Shown piece after piece: positions 32,456 to 39,786 of a stretch of DNA of 64,000 bases. The stretch is from assembly GCF_019710575.1 (NCBI RefSeq), contig NZ_JAHWFK010000015.1:96227-160226 (forward strand), in the 5' to 3' direction. Made by a program: the position numbers and the translations under genes. How positions within the stretch are numbered: the stretch's first letter is position 1; each line of letters begins with the position of its first letter. Source of the stretch: Paractinoplanes polyasparticus. GTDB lineage: Bacteria; Actinomycetota; Actinomycetes; Mycobacteriales; Micromonosporaceae. The notes under the pieces were generated by a model. The model saw nothing but the letters and a program-made list of their open reading frames with translations. It was not told the origin of the DNA and made no database searches.

Positions 32456-34348
32456 ATGACGACAAACGCCGGGCGGCCGTCCGGTCGCCGGCAACTGCGA
32501 CGGATTTTCGCCGTTGGGCTCGCCACGGTCACCGTGGGTGCGCTCACCAGCGTGCCCGCCGCCGCAGCCCCCACCGCAATTCCGGCCGCCAACACGGCCA
32601 CCCCTAATTTCGGCGCCAACGTCACCATTTTCGACCCGAGCATGCCGGTCGCCGACATTCAGGCGAAGCTCGATGCCGCGTACGCGCAGCAGGTCAACGC
32701 CGAAATGGGAACCAACCGGTACGCCTTCCTGTTCAAGCCGGGCACGTACGGCACCGACGCCCAGCCGCTGCAGATCAAGGTCGGTTACTACACCGAGGTC
32801 TCCGGCCTCGGCGCTTCCCCGAACGACGTGGTGATCAACGGCAAGGTGGAGGTCTACAACCGCTGCCTCACCGAGAACGGCACCGCGAACTGCCTCGCGC
32901 TGGTCAACTTCTGGCGCACGCTGTCGAACCTCTCCATCAAGGTCAACGGAGCGGGCCAGGACGGGTGCCGGGCCGGCGCCAACTTCTGGGCTGTCTCGCA
33001 GGCCGTGTCGCTGCGCCGGCTCAACGTCGACGGCGGCTTCACGCTGATGGACTACTGCACTGCCGGTCCGCAGTACGCCAGTGGTGGTTTCATCGCCGAC
33101 TCGCAGTTCGGCGCGGTCACCAACGGTTCGCAGCAGCAGTGGCTGACCCGCAACAGCAAGGTCGGCAACTGGTCCAACGCGGTGTGGAACCAGGTGTTCG
33201 CCGGCGTCGAGGGCGCGCCGGACGACGCGACGTTCCCGAACCCGCCGTACACGACCCTGGAGAAGACGCCGCTGAGCCGGGAGAAGCCCTTCCTGTTCGT
33301 CGACGCCAAGGGCAAGTACGCCGTCCGCGTGCCGAGTGCCCACCGCAACACCAGCGGTGTCAGCTGGGCCGAGGACCTCACGAGTGGCCGGACGATCCCG
33401 CTGAGCGACTTCTTCGTCGCGAAGCCGTCCGACCCCGAGTGGCTTATCAACGCGAACCTCCTGCTCGGCAAGAACCTGCTGTTCACGCCGGGCGTCTACA
33501 ACATCGATCAGACCATCCACGTGCTGCGGCCGAACCAGGTCGTGCTCGGGATCGGCCACGCCACGCTGACCGCGGTCAACGGGGCCACGCCGATCAAGGT
33601 GGCCGACGTCCCCGGTGTGATCATCGCGGGTGTCACGATCGACGCGGGTCTCAAGGAGTCGAAGAACCTGCTGCAGGTCGGCAACAAGAACGGGCTGGGC
33701 ATCAGCTCGGCCGCGAACCCGACCACGCTGTCGGACGTCTACTTCCGGGTGGGCGGCCCGCACATCGGCAAGGTCGACACCGCGCTCGAGGTGAACAGCG
33801 ACAACGTGCTGATCGACCACACCTGGGTGTGGCGCGGTGACCACGGCGTCGAGGGCTTCACCGAGGGCGTGAACGGCGACACCCAGCGGTGGCGCACCAA
33901 CACCGGTCGCTACGGCGCCGTCATCAACGGCGACAACGTGACCGCGACGGGCCTGTTCGTCGAGCACTTCCAGAAGTACAACACCGTCTGGAACGGCGAG
34001 AAGGGCGTCACGGTGCTCTACCAGAACGAGTTGCCGTACGACCCGCCGACGCAGGCGGACTGGATGAACGGCAACGTCAAGGGCTACGCCGGGTACAAGG
34101 TCGGAGACAAGGTCAGGAACCACACGCTGTACGGCGCGGGGGTCTACGTCTTCAACCAGAACAACCCGGCCATCGAGACCGAGAACGGTTTCGAGGTGCC
34201 GAAGCGCCCCGGTGTGAAGCTGCACCACATCATGACCGTCAACCTCAGCGCCGGCGTGATCAACCACGTCGTCAACGGGGAGGGCGCGGCCGCCGACATG
34301 ACCAAGGTCGGACAGCCGGTCTTCGTGACGGACTATCCGGCGCCGTGA
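32456..34348 (+). CDS. Secreted right-handed beta-helix protein (GH55/pectate-lyase-like)
   Basis: 630 residues. A signal peptide with a double-Arg region (RRQLRRIFAVGLATVTVGAL) ends near AAAA at residue 38, so export is likely, possibly by Tat. YAQQVNAEMGTNRYAFLFKP, GYYTEVSGLGASPNDVVING and ALVNFWRTLSNLSIKVNGAG match a group of actinobacterial beta-helix proteins related to GH55 glucanases; some entries carry the label adenylyl cyclase, which nothing here supports. Two modules of coils are visible, the second starting near LFTPGVYNIDQTIHVLRPNQ. It probably binds or cleaves an extracellular polysaccharide. GGAAGGGACC precedes the ATG and TTGACA lies at 32381-32386. A strong terminator follows. 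Confidence 0.8.
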   Translation: MTTNAGRPSGRRQLRRIFAVGLATVTVGALTSVPAAAAPTAIPAANTATPNFGANVTIFDPSMPVADIQAKLDAAYAQQVNAEMGTNRYAFLFKPGTYGTDAQPLQIKVGYYTEVSGLGASPNDVVINGKVEVYNRCLTENGTANCLALVNFWRTLSNLSIKVNGAGQDGCRAGANFWAVSQAVSLRRLNVDGGFTLMDYCTAGPQYASGGFIADSQFGAVTNGSQQQWLTRNSKVGNWSNAVWNQVFAGVEGAPDDATFPNPPYTTLEKTPLSREKPFLFVDAKGKYAVRVPSAHRNTSGVSWAEDLTSGRTIPLSDFFVAKPSDPEWLINANLLLGKNLLFTPGVYNIDQTIHVLRPNQVVLGIGHATLTAVNGATPIKVADVPGVIIAGVTIDAGLKESKNLLQVGNKNGLGISSAANPTTLSDVYFRVGGPHIGKVDTALEVNSDNVLIDHTWVWRGDHGVEGFTEGVNGDTQRWRTNTGRYGAVINGDNVTATGLFVEHFQKYNTVWNGEKGVTVLYQNELPYDPPTQADWMNGNVKGYAGYKVGDKVRNHTLYGAGVYVFNQNNPAIETENGFEVPKRPGVKLHHIMTVNLSAGVINHVVNGEGAAADMTKVGQPVFVTDYPAP

Positions 34349-34361
34349 CGATCGGATGAGG

Positions 34362-34397
34362 AAAGGCCGGAACCCTCTCGGGGAGTTCCGGCCTTTT
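34362..34397 (+). terminator. Intrinsic terminator after the beta-helix gene
   Basis: AAAGGCCGGAAC (34362-34373) pairs perfectly with GTTCCGGCCTTT (34385-34396) across an 11-nt loop, followed by another T. It starts 14 bp after the stop. The A-run/T-run flanks make it the most canonical Rho-independent terminator in the window and usable from both strands. Confidence 0.9.
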
Positions 34398-34508
34398 CCA
34401 CGTTCAGGGGAAGGATGCCTCCTGGCGGGGTAGGCACCCGTCCCGTCCGCCATTCTGCCCCCGCCCAGCCGTTTCGGCATTGTCCGAACAGCTCAGGATG
34501 CTGCGGCT

Positions 34509-35264
34509 TTACGACAGTGCGGTTCCTATTTCGCGCATGGCGTGCAAGACCACGGCGGTGTCGCCGGGCGCGAAGTTGGCCAGAACGGCGTACGCCTGAT
34601 CGCCCCGATAACCGACATCGGCGCGGATGCCGTCGTCCGTGCCCGTTTTGTTGCGAACGCTGCCGGTGTGCGCCAGCGGATCGTCGTGGAAGCCGGACGC
34701 GACCATCGACAGGTCGGCGCTGGTGGCGAGCCAGGCGTCGATCCGCTCGGACACCGCCGGCGTCAGCAGTTCCCGGCGGGCGATCCGTTGCATCAGGACG
34801 GCCAGTTCGCCGGCGGCGCCGGTCGAGAGCGTCGGCGGGTGGTGGGTTTCGCGCTTGTTGCGTACGCGGTCAAGCAGTTGACTGTCGTGCAGCCCCAGCT
34901 CCGTGGCCGTTCGCCGCACGGCGGGCAGCCCGACCCGCGCGAGCAGCGCATTCGTGGCGTAGTTGTCGCTCACGGCCGCGATCAGCACCGCCAGATCGGC
35001 GATCGGCAGCGCCTCGACGGCCAGATGCTGCCACAGCCCCGAGTCGGCGACGGCAAGGGCCGGATCCTTGGCGAGCAGCTCGTACGGGTCGAGCTCGCCG
35101 GCCTCGATGCCGCGCGCGACTTCGGTCAGCAACAGCAGCTTGCCGATGCTGGCGGTCCGCAGCCGCCGCCGCGGCGCGTACGCGGCCCGCCCCGGCACGG
35201 CGATCGACCACCTCACGCCCGGTGTGCCCGCGACAACCCGGTCGACAACGTCCTGAAGATCCAT
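34509..35264 (-). CDS. Class A beta-lactamase-like serine hydrolase
   Basis: 251 residues from ATG 35264. The three active-site motifs are present: S-x-x-K as SIGK (39-42), SDN (99-101) and KTG (206-208). The omega-loop Glu region (E-x-x-L-N) is not evident; HDSQLLDRVRNKRETHH stands there instead, so efficient beta-lactam deacylation is doubtful. There is no signal peptide with this start, which is unusual for a beta-lactamase and suggests a cytoplasmic hydrolase or a wrong start. It is divergent from a nucleotidyltransferase with 12 bp between start codons; a GAGAAT element six bases before the ATG would fit leaderless transcription. Confidence 0.8.
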   Translation of the reverse strand: MDLQDVVDRVVAGTPGVRWSIAVPGRAAYAPRRRLRTASIGKLLLLTEVARGIEAGELDPYELLAKDPALAVADSGLWQHLAVEALPIADLAVLIAAVSDNYATNALLARVGLPAVRRTATELGLHDSQLLDRVRNKRETHHPPTLSTGAAGELAVLMQRIARRELLTPAVSERIDAWLATSADLSMVASGFHDDPLAHTGSVRNKTGTDDGIRADVGYRGDQAYAVLANFAPGDTAVVLHAMREIGTALS

Positions 35265-35279
35265 AGGATCATTCTCGTG
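35264..35279 (+). promoter_or_regulatory. Candidate leaderless -10 in a 12-bp divergent gap
   Basis: TAGGAT (35264-35269) fits the actinobacterial -10 consensus TANNNT and ends seven bases before the GTG start of the nucleotidyltransferase (35277), the spacing expected when transcription starts at the first base of the start codon. The -10 overlaps the ATG of the minus-strand hydrolase, so the two genes cannot be initiated independently. Confidence 0.45.
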
Positions 35280-35960
35280 CCCCTCCTCGATGATCTCCTG
35301 ACCCGCGCGACGGCCGACCCCGGGGTGATCGGCGTGATCCTCACCGGGTCGCATGCCCGCGGCCTGGCCACCGACCACTCCGACGTCGACGTGATCGTGG
35401 TCCTCACCGCCCCCTCGGACGCCTGGCAGCGTGATCGCTCGCCGGAGCTGGATCTCGGCGCGCTCACCGCGGAGCAGCTGTCCGACACGTCGATGCGGTG
35501 GCCACGGTACGGCTTCCGCGGCGCCCAGGTGCTGCTCGACCGGGGCGGGGTGGCGGCCCTGGTCGAACGACAGGCCGTCCCGACCGCGGAGGAGGCCCGC
35601 TCGTGGGCGCGGGAGTCCCTGGACGGGTACGTGAACCAGCTCTACCGAGCCGTCAAGAGTCGCCGCGACGGACTCCCGGAGGCCGCCTTGATGGACGAGC
35701 GTGAGAGCGTCCCGTGGCTGCTGGAAACGGTGTTCGCCCTGCACGGCCGGATCCGCCCGTACAACAAGTACCTGGAGTGGGAGCTGGCCACCCACCCGCT
35801 GCCGGACCCGTGGAACCAAGCCCTGGCGCCGGCCCACGTGGCCGACCACCCGGTCGAGCTGTTCCCCGCCGTGGCCGAGCTGGCCCTCGCCCACGGCCAC
35901 GGCGACGTCCTCGACGAGTGGGGCGCCGACATCGACCTCATCCTGTCCCGAGCGCTCTGA
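35277..35960 (+). CDS. Nucleotidyltransferase domain protein (aminoglycoside adenylyltransferase-like)
   Basis: 227 residues from GTG 35277. The polymerase-beta signature is ILTGSHARGLATDHSDVDVIVVL (Gly-Ser followed by the Asp-x-Asp metal ligands). The C-terminal part is helical (RPYNKYLEWELATHPLPDPW). The family transfers a nucleotide to small molecules, tRNA or proteins; resistance cannot be inferred. It overlaps the 3' end of a decayed GNAT gene by 23 bp. Confidence 0.82.
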   Translation: MPLLDDLLTRATADPGVIGVILTGSHARGLATDHSDVDVIVVLTAPSDAWQRDRSPELDLGALTAEQLSDTSMRWPRYGFRGAQVLLDRGGVAALVERQAVPTAEEARSWARESLDGYVNQLYRAVKSRRDGLPEAALMDERESVPWLLETVFALHGRIRPYNKYLEWELATHPLPDPWNQALAPAHVADHPVELFPAVAELALAHGHGDVLDEWGADIDLILSRAL

Positions 35961-36186
35961 CCAGGAACCGGCACGGGTCGGCCACCTCGTGGCGGGCGCC
36001 CGCGTCGTCGACGTAGTGGTAGCGGTCGAGATACCGGCAGCCCGTCTCTCCGTAGCAGAGCCGCCGGTAGAGGGCCGCCGCCCGCCCGTTCGAGTCGTCC
36101 ACACCCATCCCGAGCCGCTCGACACCGCGCGCGACAACGACGGCCTCGGCCCGGCACTCCCTGATCTTCACCAGCCCAGAATGGGC
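35938..36186 (-). pseudogene. Truncated GNAT acetyltransferase (C-terminal part)
   Basis: The C-terminal block RLGMGVDDSNGRAAALYRRL (acetyl-CoA-binding motif B region) with YLDRYHYVDDAGARHEVADP and DPCRFLVRAL is clearly that of a GNAT enzyme. The N-terminal half, including the Q/R-x-x-G-x-G/A loop, is missing; only HSGLVKIRECRAEA, a degraded helix, precedes it. The open frame continues to 36300 but is then Arg-rich and antisense to the sigma-factor start. It is therefore a 5'-truncated remnant. Confidence 0.65.
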
Positions 36187-36290
36187 AGCCTCGACAGCCA
36201 GGGCGAACAATTTTCGAGGGCGGCGGAGCGCGTCGAGTTTCACGCGCGTCGCCCGTGTAACAACAGCCGGGCGACCGGACAGGTAGGGGT

Positions 36291-36821
36291 GTGACGACAC
36301 TGCAACCCGATCGGGAGGGGCGCTTCCGGGCGCTCTATGCCGACGCGTACGCCGACGTCCTGGCCTTCGCTCAGCGCCGCGGGCAGCCGGACCAGGCCGA
36401 GGACGTGGTCGCCGAGGCTTTCCTGGTGGTGTGGCGCCGGTTCGAGGACGCGCCGCGACGGCGGGACGACGCCCGCGCCTGGGTGTTCGGCATCGTCCGG
36501 CACTGCTTGCTCAACGCCCGCCGTGGGCAGGGCCGCCAGGATGCCCTCGAGGTCCGCGTCGCGTCCGCCTCGAGAAACGAGCCGGGCGAGCCGTCGGCCG
36601 AGCTGATCGACCTGGCGACCGCGTGGCGCCGGCTGCGCCCGGCCGAGCAGGAAGTCCTGGCCCTGGCCGTGTTCGAGGATCTGACCTCGGCGCAGGCGGC
36701 CCGCGTGCTCGGCATCAGCGCCGCGACCTACCGGATCCGGCTCATGCGCGCCCGCCGGGCCCTGCGCGGCCATCTCGCCCCGGGCGCCTTTCTCACCGAG
36801 CTCATGGAGGCCCAGTCGTGA
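36291..36821 (+). CDS. ECF RNA polymerase sigma factor
   Basis: 176 residues from GTG 36291. Region 2 is FRALYADAYADVLAFAQRRG with QAEDVVAEAFLVVWRRF; region 4 is LRPAEQEVLALAVFEDLTSA followed by AARVLGISAATYRIRLMRAR. The size is standard for an ECF factor. Its stop overlaps the next gene's GTG start by 4 bp, and that gene encodes a single-pass membrane protein, the usual position of an anti-sigma factor. The stimulus is unknown. Confidence 0.92.
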   Translation: MTTLQPDREGRFRALYADAYADVLAFAQRRGQPDQAEDVVAEAFLVVWRRFEDAPRRRDDARAWVFGIVRHCLLNARRGQGRQDALEVRVASASRNEPGEPSAELIDLATAWRRLRPAEQEVLALAVFEDLTSAQAARVLGISAATYRIRLMRARRALRGHLAPGAFLTELMEAQS

Positions 36822-37579
36822 AGTCGCTGCGAGCCCTGGACGTCGCCACCGCACCCACCTTCGAGCAGTACGAGCGGGCCGCCACCACCCTGGACCGCAT
36901 CGTCGCCACTCCACCCGATCCGCCCCGCCGCTTCGCCGGGCGAAGGGGCTGGATGCTGATTCCGGCCGTGGCTGCCGCGGTTGCCGTCGTGCTGGCGGTA
37001 GCGCCGTGGGGCGGCGACGGCCGCGCGTACGCCACGTGGACCCCGGTCCCCGTGCCGCTGACGTCGGCCGAGACCGGGCTGGTCGGCGCGGCCTGCCGGG
37101 ATGACATGCGCATCTACAAAGACCTGGACCTCGACCGGGCCGAACTGGTGCTGGCCGAACGCCGGGGCGAATACGTGGCGATGGTCTACCGCTACGACAA
37201 CCCGGGATCGGAGGCGTCCTGCCTGGTCCACAATCTGCCCGGCACCGACGACGTCGACGAGGTGAAGACGACCGCCTCCGGCAGTTCCGGCCCGTTCGAG
37301 AAGGCCCCGGCGGGCCGGTTCATGGAAGGGGCCCTCTCGGTCTTCCCCGAAGGCGTTTCGATCACCGAGGGGGCGGCCGGGCCCGGAGTGGCGGGTCTGA
37401 CCATCCACACCGAGGGTCTGTCCGTGCAGGCGACGGTCCACAACGGCCGCTGGGTCGCGTGGTGGCCGGGCCGGGCGCTGGTCGAGGACGGCAACGGCAA
37501 GTGGCGTGACGTGCCGCGCACTTACGACGTGCTGCTGAACGACGGCCGGACCATCGAGGACGCGCAGCCGTCGAGATGA
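36818..37579 (+). CDS. Single-pass membrane protein, probable partner of the ECF sigma factor
   Basis: 253 residues from GTG 36818, overlapping the sigma-factor stop. About 45 cytoplasmic residues (VKSLRALDVATAPTFEQYER) precede one transmembrane helix (WMLIPAVAAAVAVVLAVAPW). A 190-residue extracytoplasmic part follows with two cysteines (ACRDDMRIY, ASCLVHNLP). Position and topology suggest an anti-sigma factor, but no zinc-binding anti-sigma motif (H-x3-C-x2-C) is present; it may instead be a sensor or a regulated surface protein. I do not recognise the outer domain. Confidence 0.72.
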   Translation: MKSLRALDVATAPTFEQYERAATTLDRIVATPPDPPRRFAGRRGWMLIPAVAAAVAVVLAVAPWGGDGRAYATWTPVPVPLTSAETGLVGAACRDDMRIYKDLDLDRAELVLAERRGEYVAMVYRYDNPGSEASCLVHNLPGTDDVDEVKTTASGSSGPFEKAPAGRFMEGALSVFPEGVSITEGAAGPGVAGLTIHTEGLSVQATVHNGRWVAWWPGRALVEDGNGKWRDVPRTYDVLLNDGRTIEDAQPSR

Positions 37580-37582
37580 CGG

Positions 37583-38698
37583 CTACGCGGCCAGGGAGTG
37601 GGCGACCCGGCGCAGGAACTCGTTGTTGGAGGACGTGCCGCGCAGCTGGTCGAGCAACTGGCGCATCGCGTCGGGGGTGCCCAGCACGCGCCGCACCTGG
37701 GTGACGATCGCGAGTTCGGCGGGGGAGAGGAGGGTCTCGTCGTGGCGGGTGCCGGTCGAGGAGAGGTCGATCGCCGGGAAGACGCGGGCCTCGGCCAGCG
37801 AGCGGTCGAGCTTGAGCTCGGCGTTGCCGGTGCTCTTGAACTCCTCGAAGATCACCGTGTCCATGGCCGACCCGTTCTCGACCAGCGCCGTGGCGATGAT
37901 GGTGAGCGAGCCGCCGCCGTCGATGTTGCGGGCCGCGCCCAGGAACCGCTTGGGCGGATACAGGGCCGACGCGTCGAGGCCGCCGGAGAGCGTACGCCCC
38001 CGGCCCGGCGCGATCAGGTTGTAGGCGCGGCCCAGCCGGGTGATCGAGTCGAGCAGCAGGACCACGTCCCGGCCCTGCTCGACCAGGCGCTTGGCCCGCT
38101 CGACGGCGAGCTCGGCCAGCGCCGTGTGCTCGTGCGGGGGACGGTCGAACGTGGCCGCCACGACCTCGCCCTTCACCGTACGGCTGAAGTCCGTGACCTC
38201 CTCGGGCCGCTCGTCCACGAGCACGACCATCAGATGGGCCTCGGGGTTGTTGCGGGCGACGGCGTGGGCGATCTGCTTGAGGATCGTCGTCTTGCCGGCC
38301 TTGGGCGGCGCCACGATCAGCGCCCGCTGCCCCTTGCCGATCGGCATGGCGAGGTCGATGACGCGGGTGGTGAGCAGCTGCGGGTCGGTCTCGAGGCGCA
38401 GCCGCTCCTGCGGATAGAGCGCAGTCAGTTCGTAGAAGTCGGGCCGGCGGCCCATCGGCTGGTCGAGCTGCAGGGTGGCCGGTTTGCGTCCGGTCGTACG
38501 GGCGGTGCCGCTGATCCGGTCGCCGCGGCGTAGCCCGAGCCGCCGCACTTCGGACATGTTCACCGGGATGTCGTTCCTACCGGGCAAGTAGCCGTCGACG
38601 CGTAGCCACGCGCGGTCGTCGACCACGTCGAGCAGGGCGTCGAAGGCGACGTCTTGGAAGGCCTGCGCGGTGCGGCCTCGGGTGGGTGTGACTGTCAT
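37583..38698 (-). CDS. rho: Transcription termination factor Rho, short form
   Basis: 371 residues from ATG 38698, which follows GAGGAG by seven bases. The ATPase core is complete: P-loop LIVAPPKAGKTTIL (about 127-140), VVLVDERPEEVTDFSRTVKG, Walker B VVLLLDSITRLGRAYN and R-loop region FEEFKSTGNAELKLDRSLAE. A cold-shock-type RNA-binding domain precedes it (VDGYLPGRNDIPVNMSEVRR), but the usual RNP1 aromatic motif is altered (DRAWLRV). The N-terminal helical bundle and the long Arg/Lys/Asp-rich insert of housekeeping actinobacterial Rho are absent. It is probably a second, minimal Rho. The neighbours are unrelated, with no prfA nearby. Confidence 0.9.
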   Translation of the reverse strand: MTVTPTRGRTAQAFQDVAFDALLDVVDDRAWLRVDGYLPGRNDIPVNMSEVRRLGLRRGDRISGTARTTGRKPATLQLDQPMGRRPDFYELTALYPQERLRLETDPQLLTTRVIDLAMPIGKGQRALIVAPPKAGKTTILKQIAHAVARNNPEAHLMVVLVDERPEEVTDFSRTVKGEVVAATFDRPPHEHTALAELAVERAKRLVEQGRDVVLLLDSITRLGRAYNLIAPGRGRTLSGGLDASALYPPKRFLGAARNIDGGGSLTIIATALVENGSAMDTVIFEEFKSTGNAELKLDRSLAEARVFPAIDLSSTGTRHDETLLSPAELAIVTQVRRVLGTPDAMRQLLDQLRGTSSNNEFLRRVAHSLAA

Positions 38699-38910
38699 GG
38701 GGGTACTCCTCAAGAGCCTGCGACACGCAGGGTGAGAGAAAACGCCGGGAAAGGCGCTGTGGGAAAGGCCGGAATGGTCTCGGCCGGATGTTCGCCCCGG
38801 GGGCTACCAGAGACTGGTGCCACGCCCGGAGGCTGGGTTGAAGATAGCACGGGGTCGCGAGATGACATCCCGCCGACACGCCGTGTTTGCCCGGCGTACG
38901 CCTGCGCGGT

Positions 38911-39786
38911 ATGGAATGCCTCGTGCACCATGCGAACCACTACTACGGCCACAGCCACGTCCTGGCCCGCTACTGCGGCCTCGACGACACCGATCCGCCC
39001 CGCCTGCACGGCTATCTGCAGCACGGCTGGAACATCGGCGACGGGATGGCCCCCGACCACGAGTATGTCCCGGGCGTCCCGAAGTTCGTCTGGTCGGAGC
39101 GGGTAAGGCGGCGGGCCTGGTCGCTCGGCCGGCGTGAGGTCTACGTGGTGGGCTCGCCGTGGGCGTACCTGCTCGCGATGGAACCGGAACCGGCCGACGC
39201 GCCGCCGCGGCGGGGGACGCTGTTCTACCCCTTCCACGGCTGGGAGGGTCAGCACATCATCGGCAACCACGAGGGCCTGATCGAGGAGATCCGGGCCACC
39301 GAGGAAGGCCCGGTGACGGTGTGTCTCTACTGGCAGGAATACCGCGACAAGCGGGTGCGGGCCACGTACGAGCGGGCGGGCTTCCGGGTCATCTGCCACG
39401 GCTACCGGGGTGGCTGGTGGAAGGACCTCGACCCCGGATTCCTCTACCGTCAACTGGCTGAGCAGCGCCGGCATTCCCGGGTCGCGTCGAACCGGCTGTG
39501 CAGCGCGATCATGTACGGCACTCTGGCCGGCTGCGAGCCCGCGGTCTACGGCGACCCCATGCAGCTGGAGCGCGAGAAGTCGGCCTTCGGCGGGCAGGCG
39601 AGGATCGTACGGGAGTGGTCGGACCTGCACGGAGCTGCGCTGGACGTCTCCGTGGCGCGCCGGATCGCGACGGCCGAGCTGGGCGCCGACCGTCTGCTGC
39701 CCCCGGCCGAGCTGCGCCGCGTGCTCGGCTGGCCGTCCCTGCGTCATGATCCCGATTTCGAGCTGACCGGAGTGCTGACCCGATGA
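38911..39786 (+). CDS. Uncharacterised protein of a glycan cluster (possible GT-B glycosyltransferase)
   Basis: 291 residues from ATG 38911. HHANHYYGHSHVLARYCGLD and LHGYLQHGWNIGDGMAPDHE open the protein; GTLFYPFHGWEGQHIIGNHE and TYERAGFRVICHGYRGGWWK lie in the middle; NRLCSAIMYGTLAGCEPAVYG is near the end. The pattern of a His-rich loop, an alpha/beta middle and a C-terminal SxxMYGTLAG..P.VYGD resembles nucleotide-sugar-binding GT-B folds of surface polysaccharide systems. No exact family is recognised. The stop overlaps the next gene by 4 bp, and the cluster context supports envelope glycan assembly. Confidence 0.65.
   Translation: MECLVHHANHYYGHSHVLARYCGLDDTDPPRLHGYLQHGWNIGDGMAPDHEYVPGVPKFVWSERVRRRAWSLGRREVYVVGSPWAYLLAMEPEPADAPPRRGTLFYPFHGWEGQHIIGNHEGLIEEIRATEEGPVTVCLYWQEYRDKRVRATYERAGFRVICHGYRGGWWKDLDPGFLYRQLAEQRRHSRVASNRLCSAIMYGTLAGCEPAVYGDPMQLEREKSAFGGQARIVREWSDLHGAALDVSVARRIATAELGADRLLPPAELRRVLGWPSLRHDPDFELTGVLTR

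Noticed and set aside
31796..34480. 894-codon minus-strand frame opposite the ECF42 and beta-helix genes
   Set aside because: Composition is that of reverse-complemented coding DNA (Asp/Val/Arg/His-rich) and the plus strand carries clear domains.
34509..36137. 542-codon extension of the beta-lactamase-like frame
   Set aside because: Upstream part is antisense to the nucleotidyltransferase; homology to SxxK hydrolases starts at ATG 35264.
38577..38879. 100-codon frame over the rho leader as a leader peptide gene
   Set aside because: No ribosome site, runs out of frame into rho, and composition is not protein-like. A translated leader cannot be supported.
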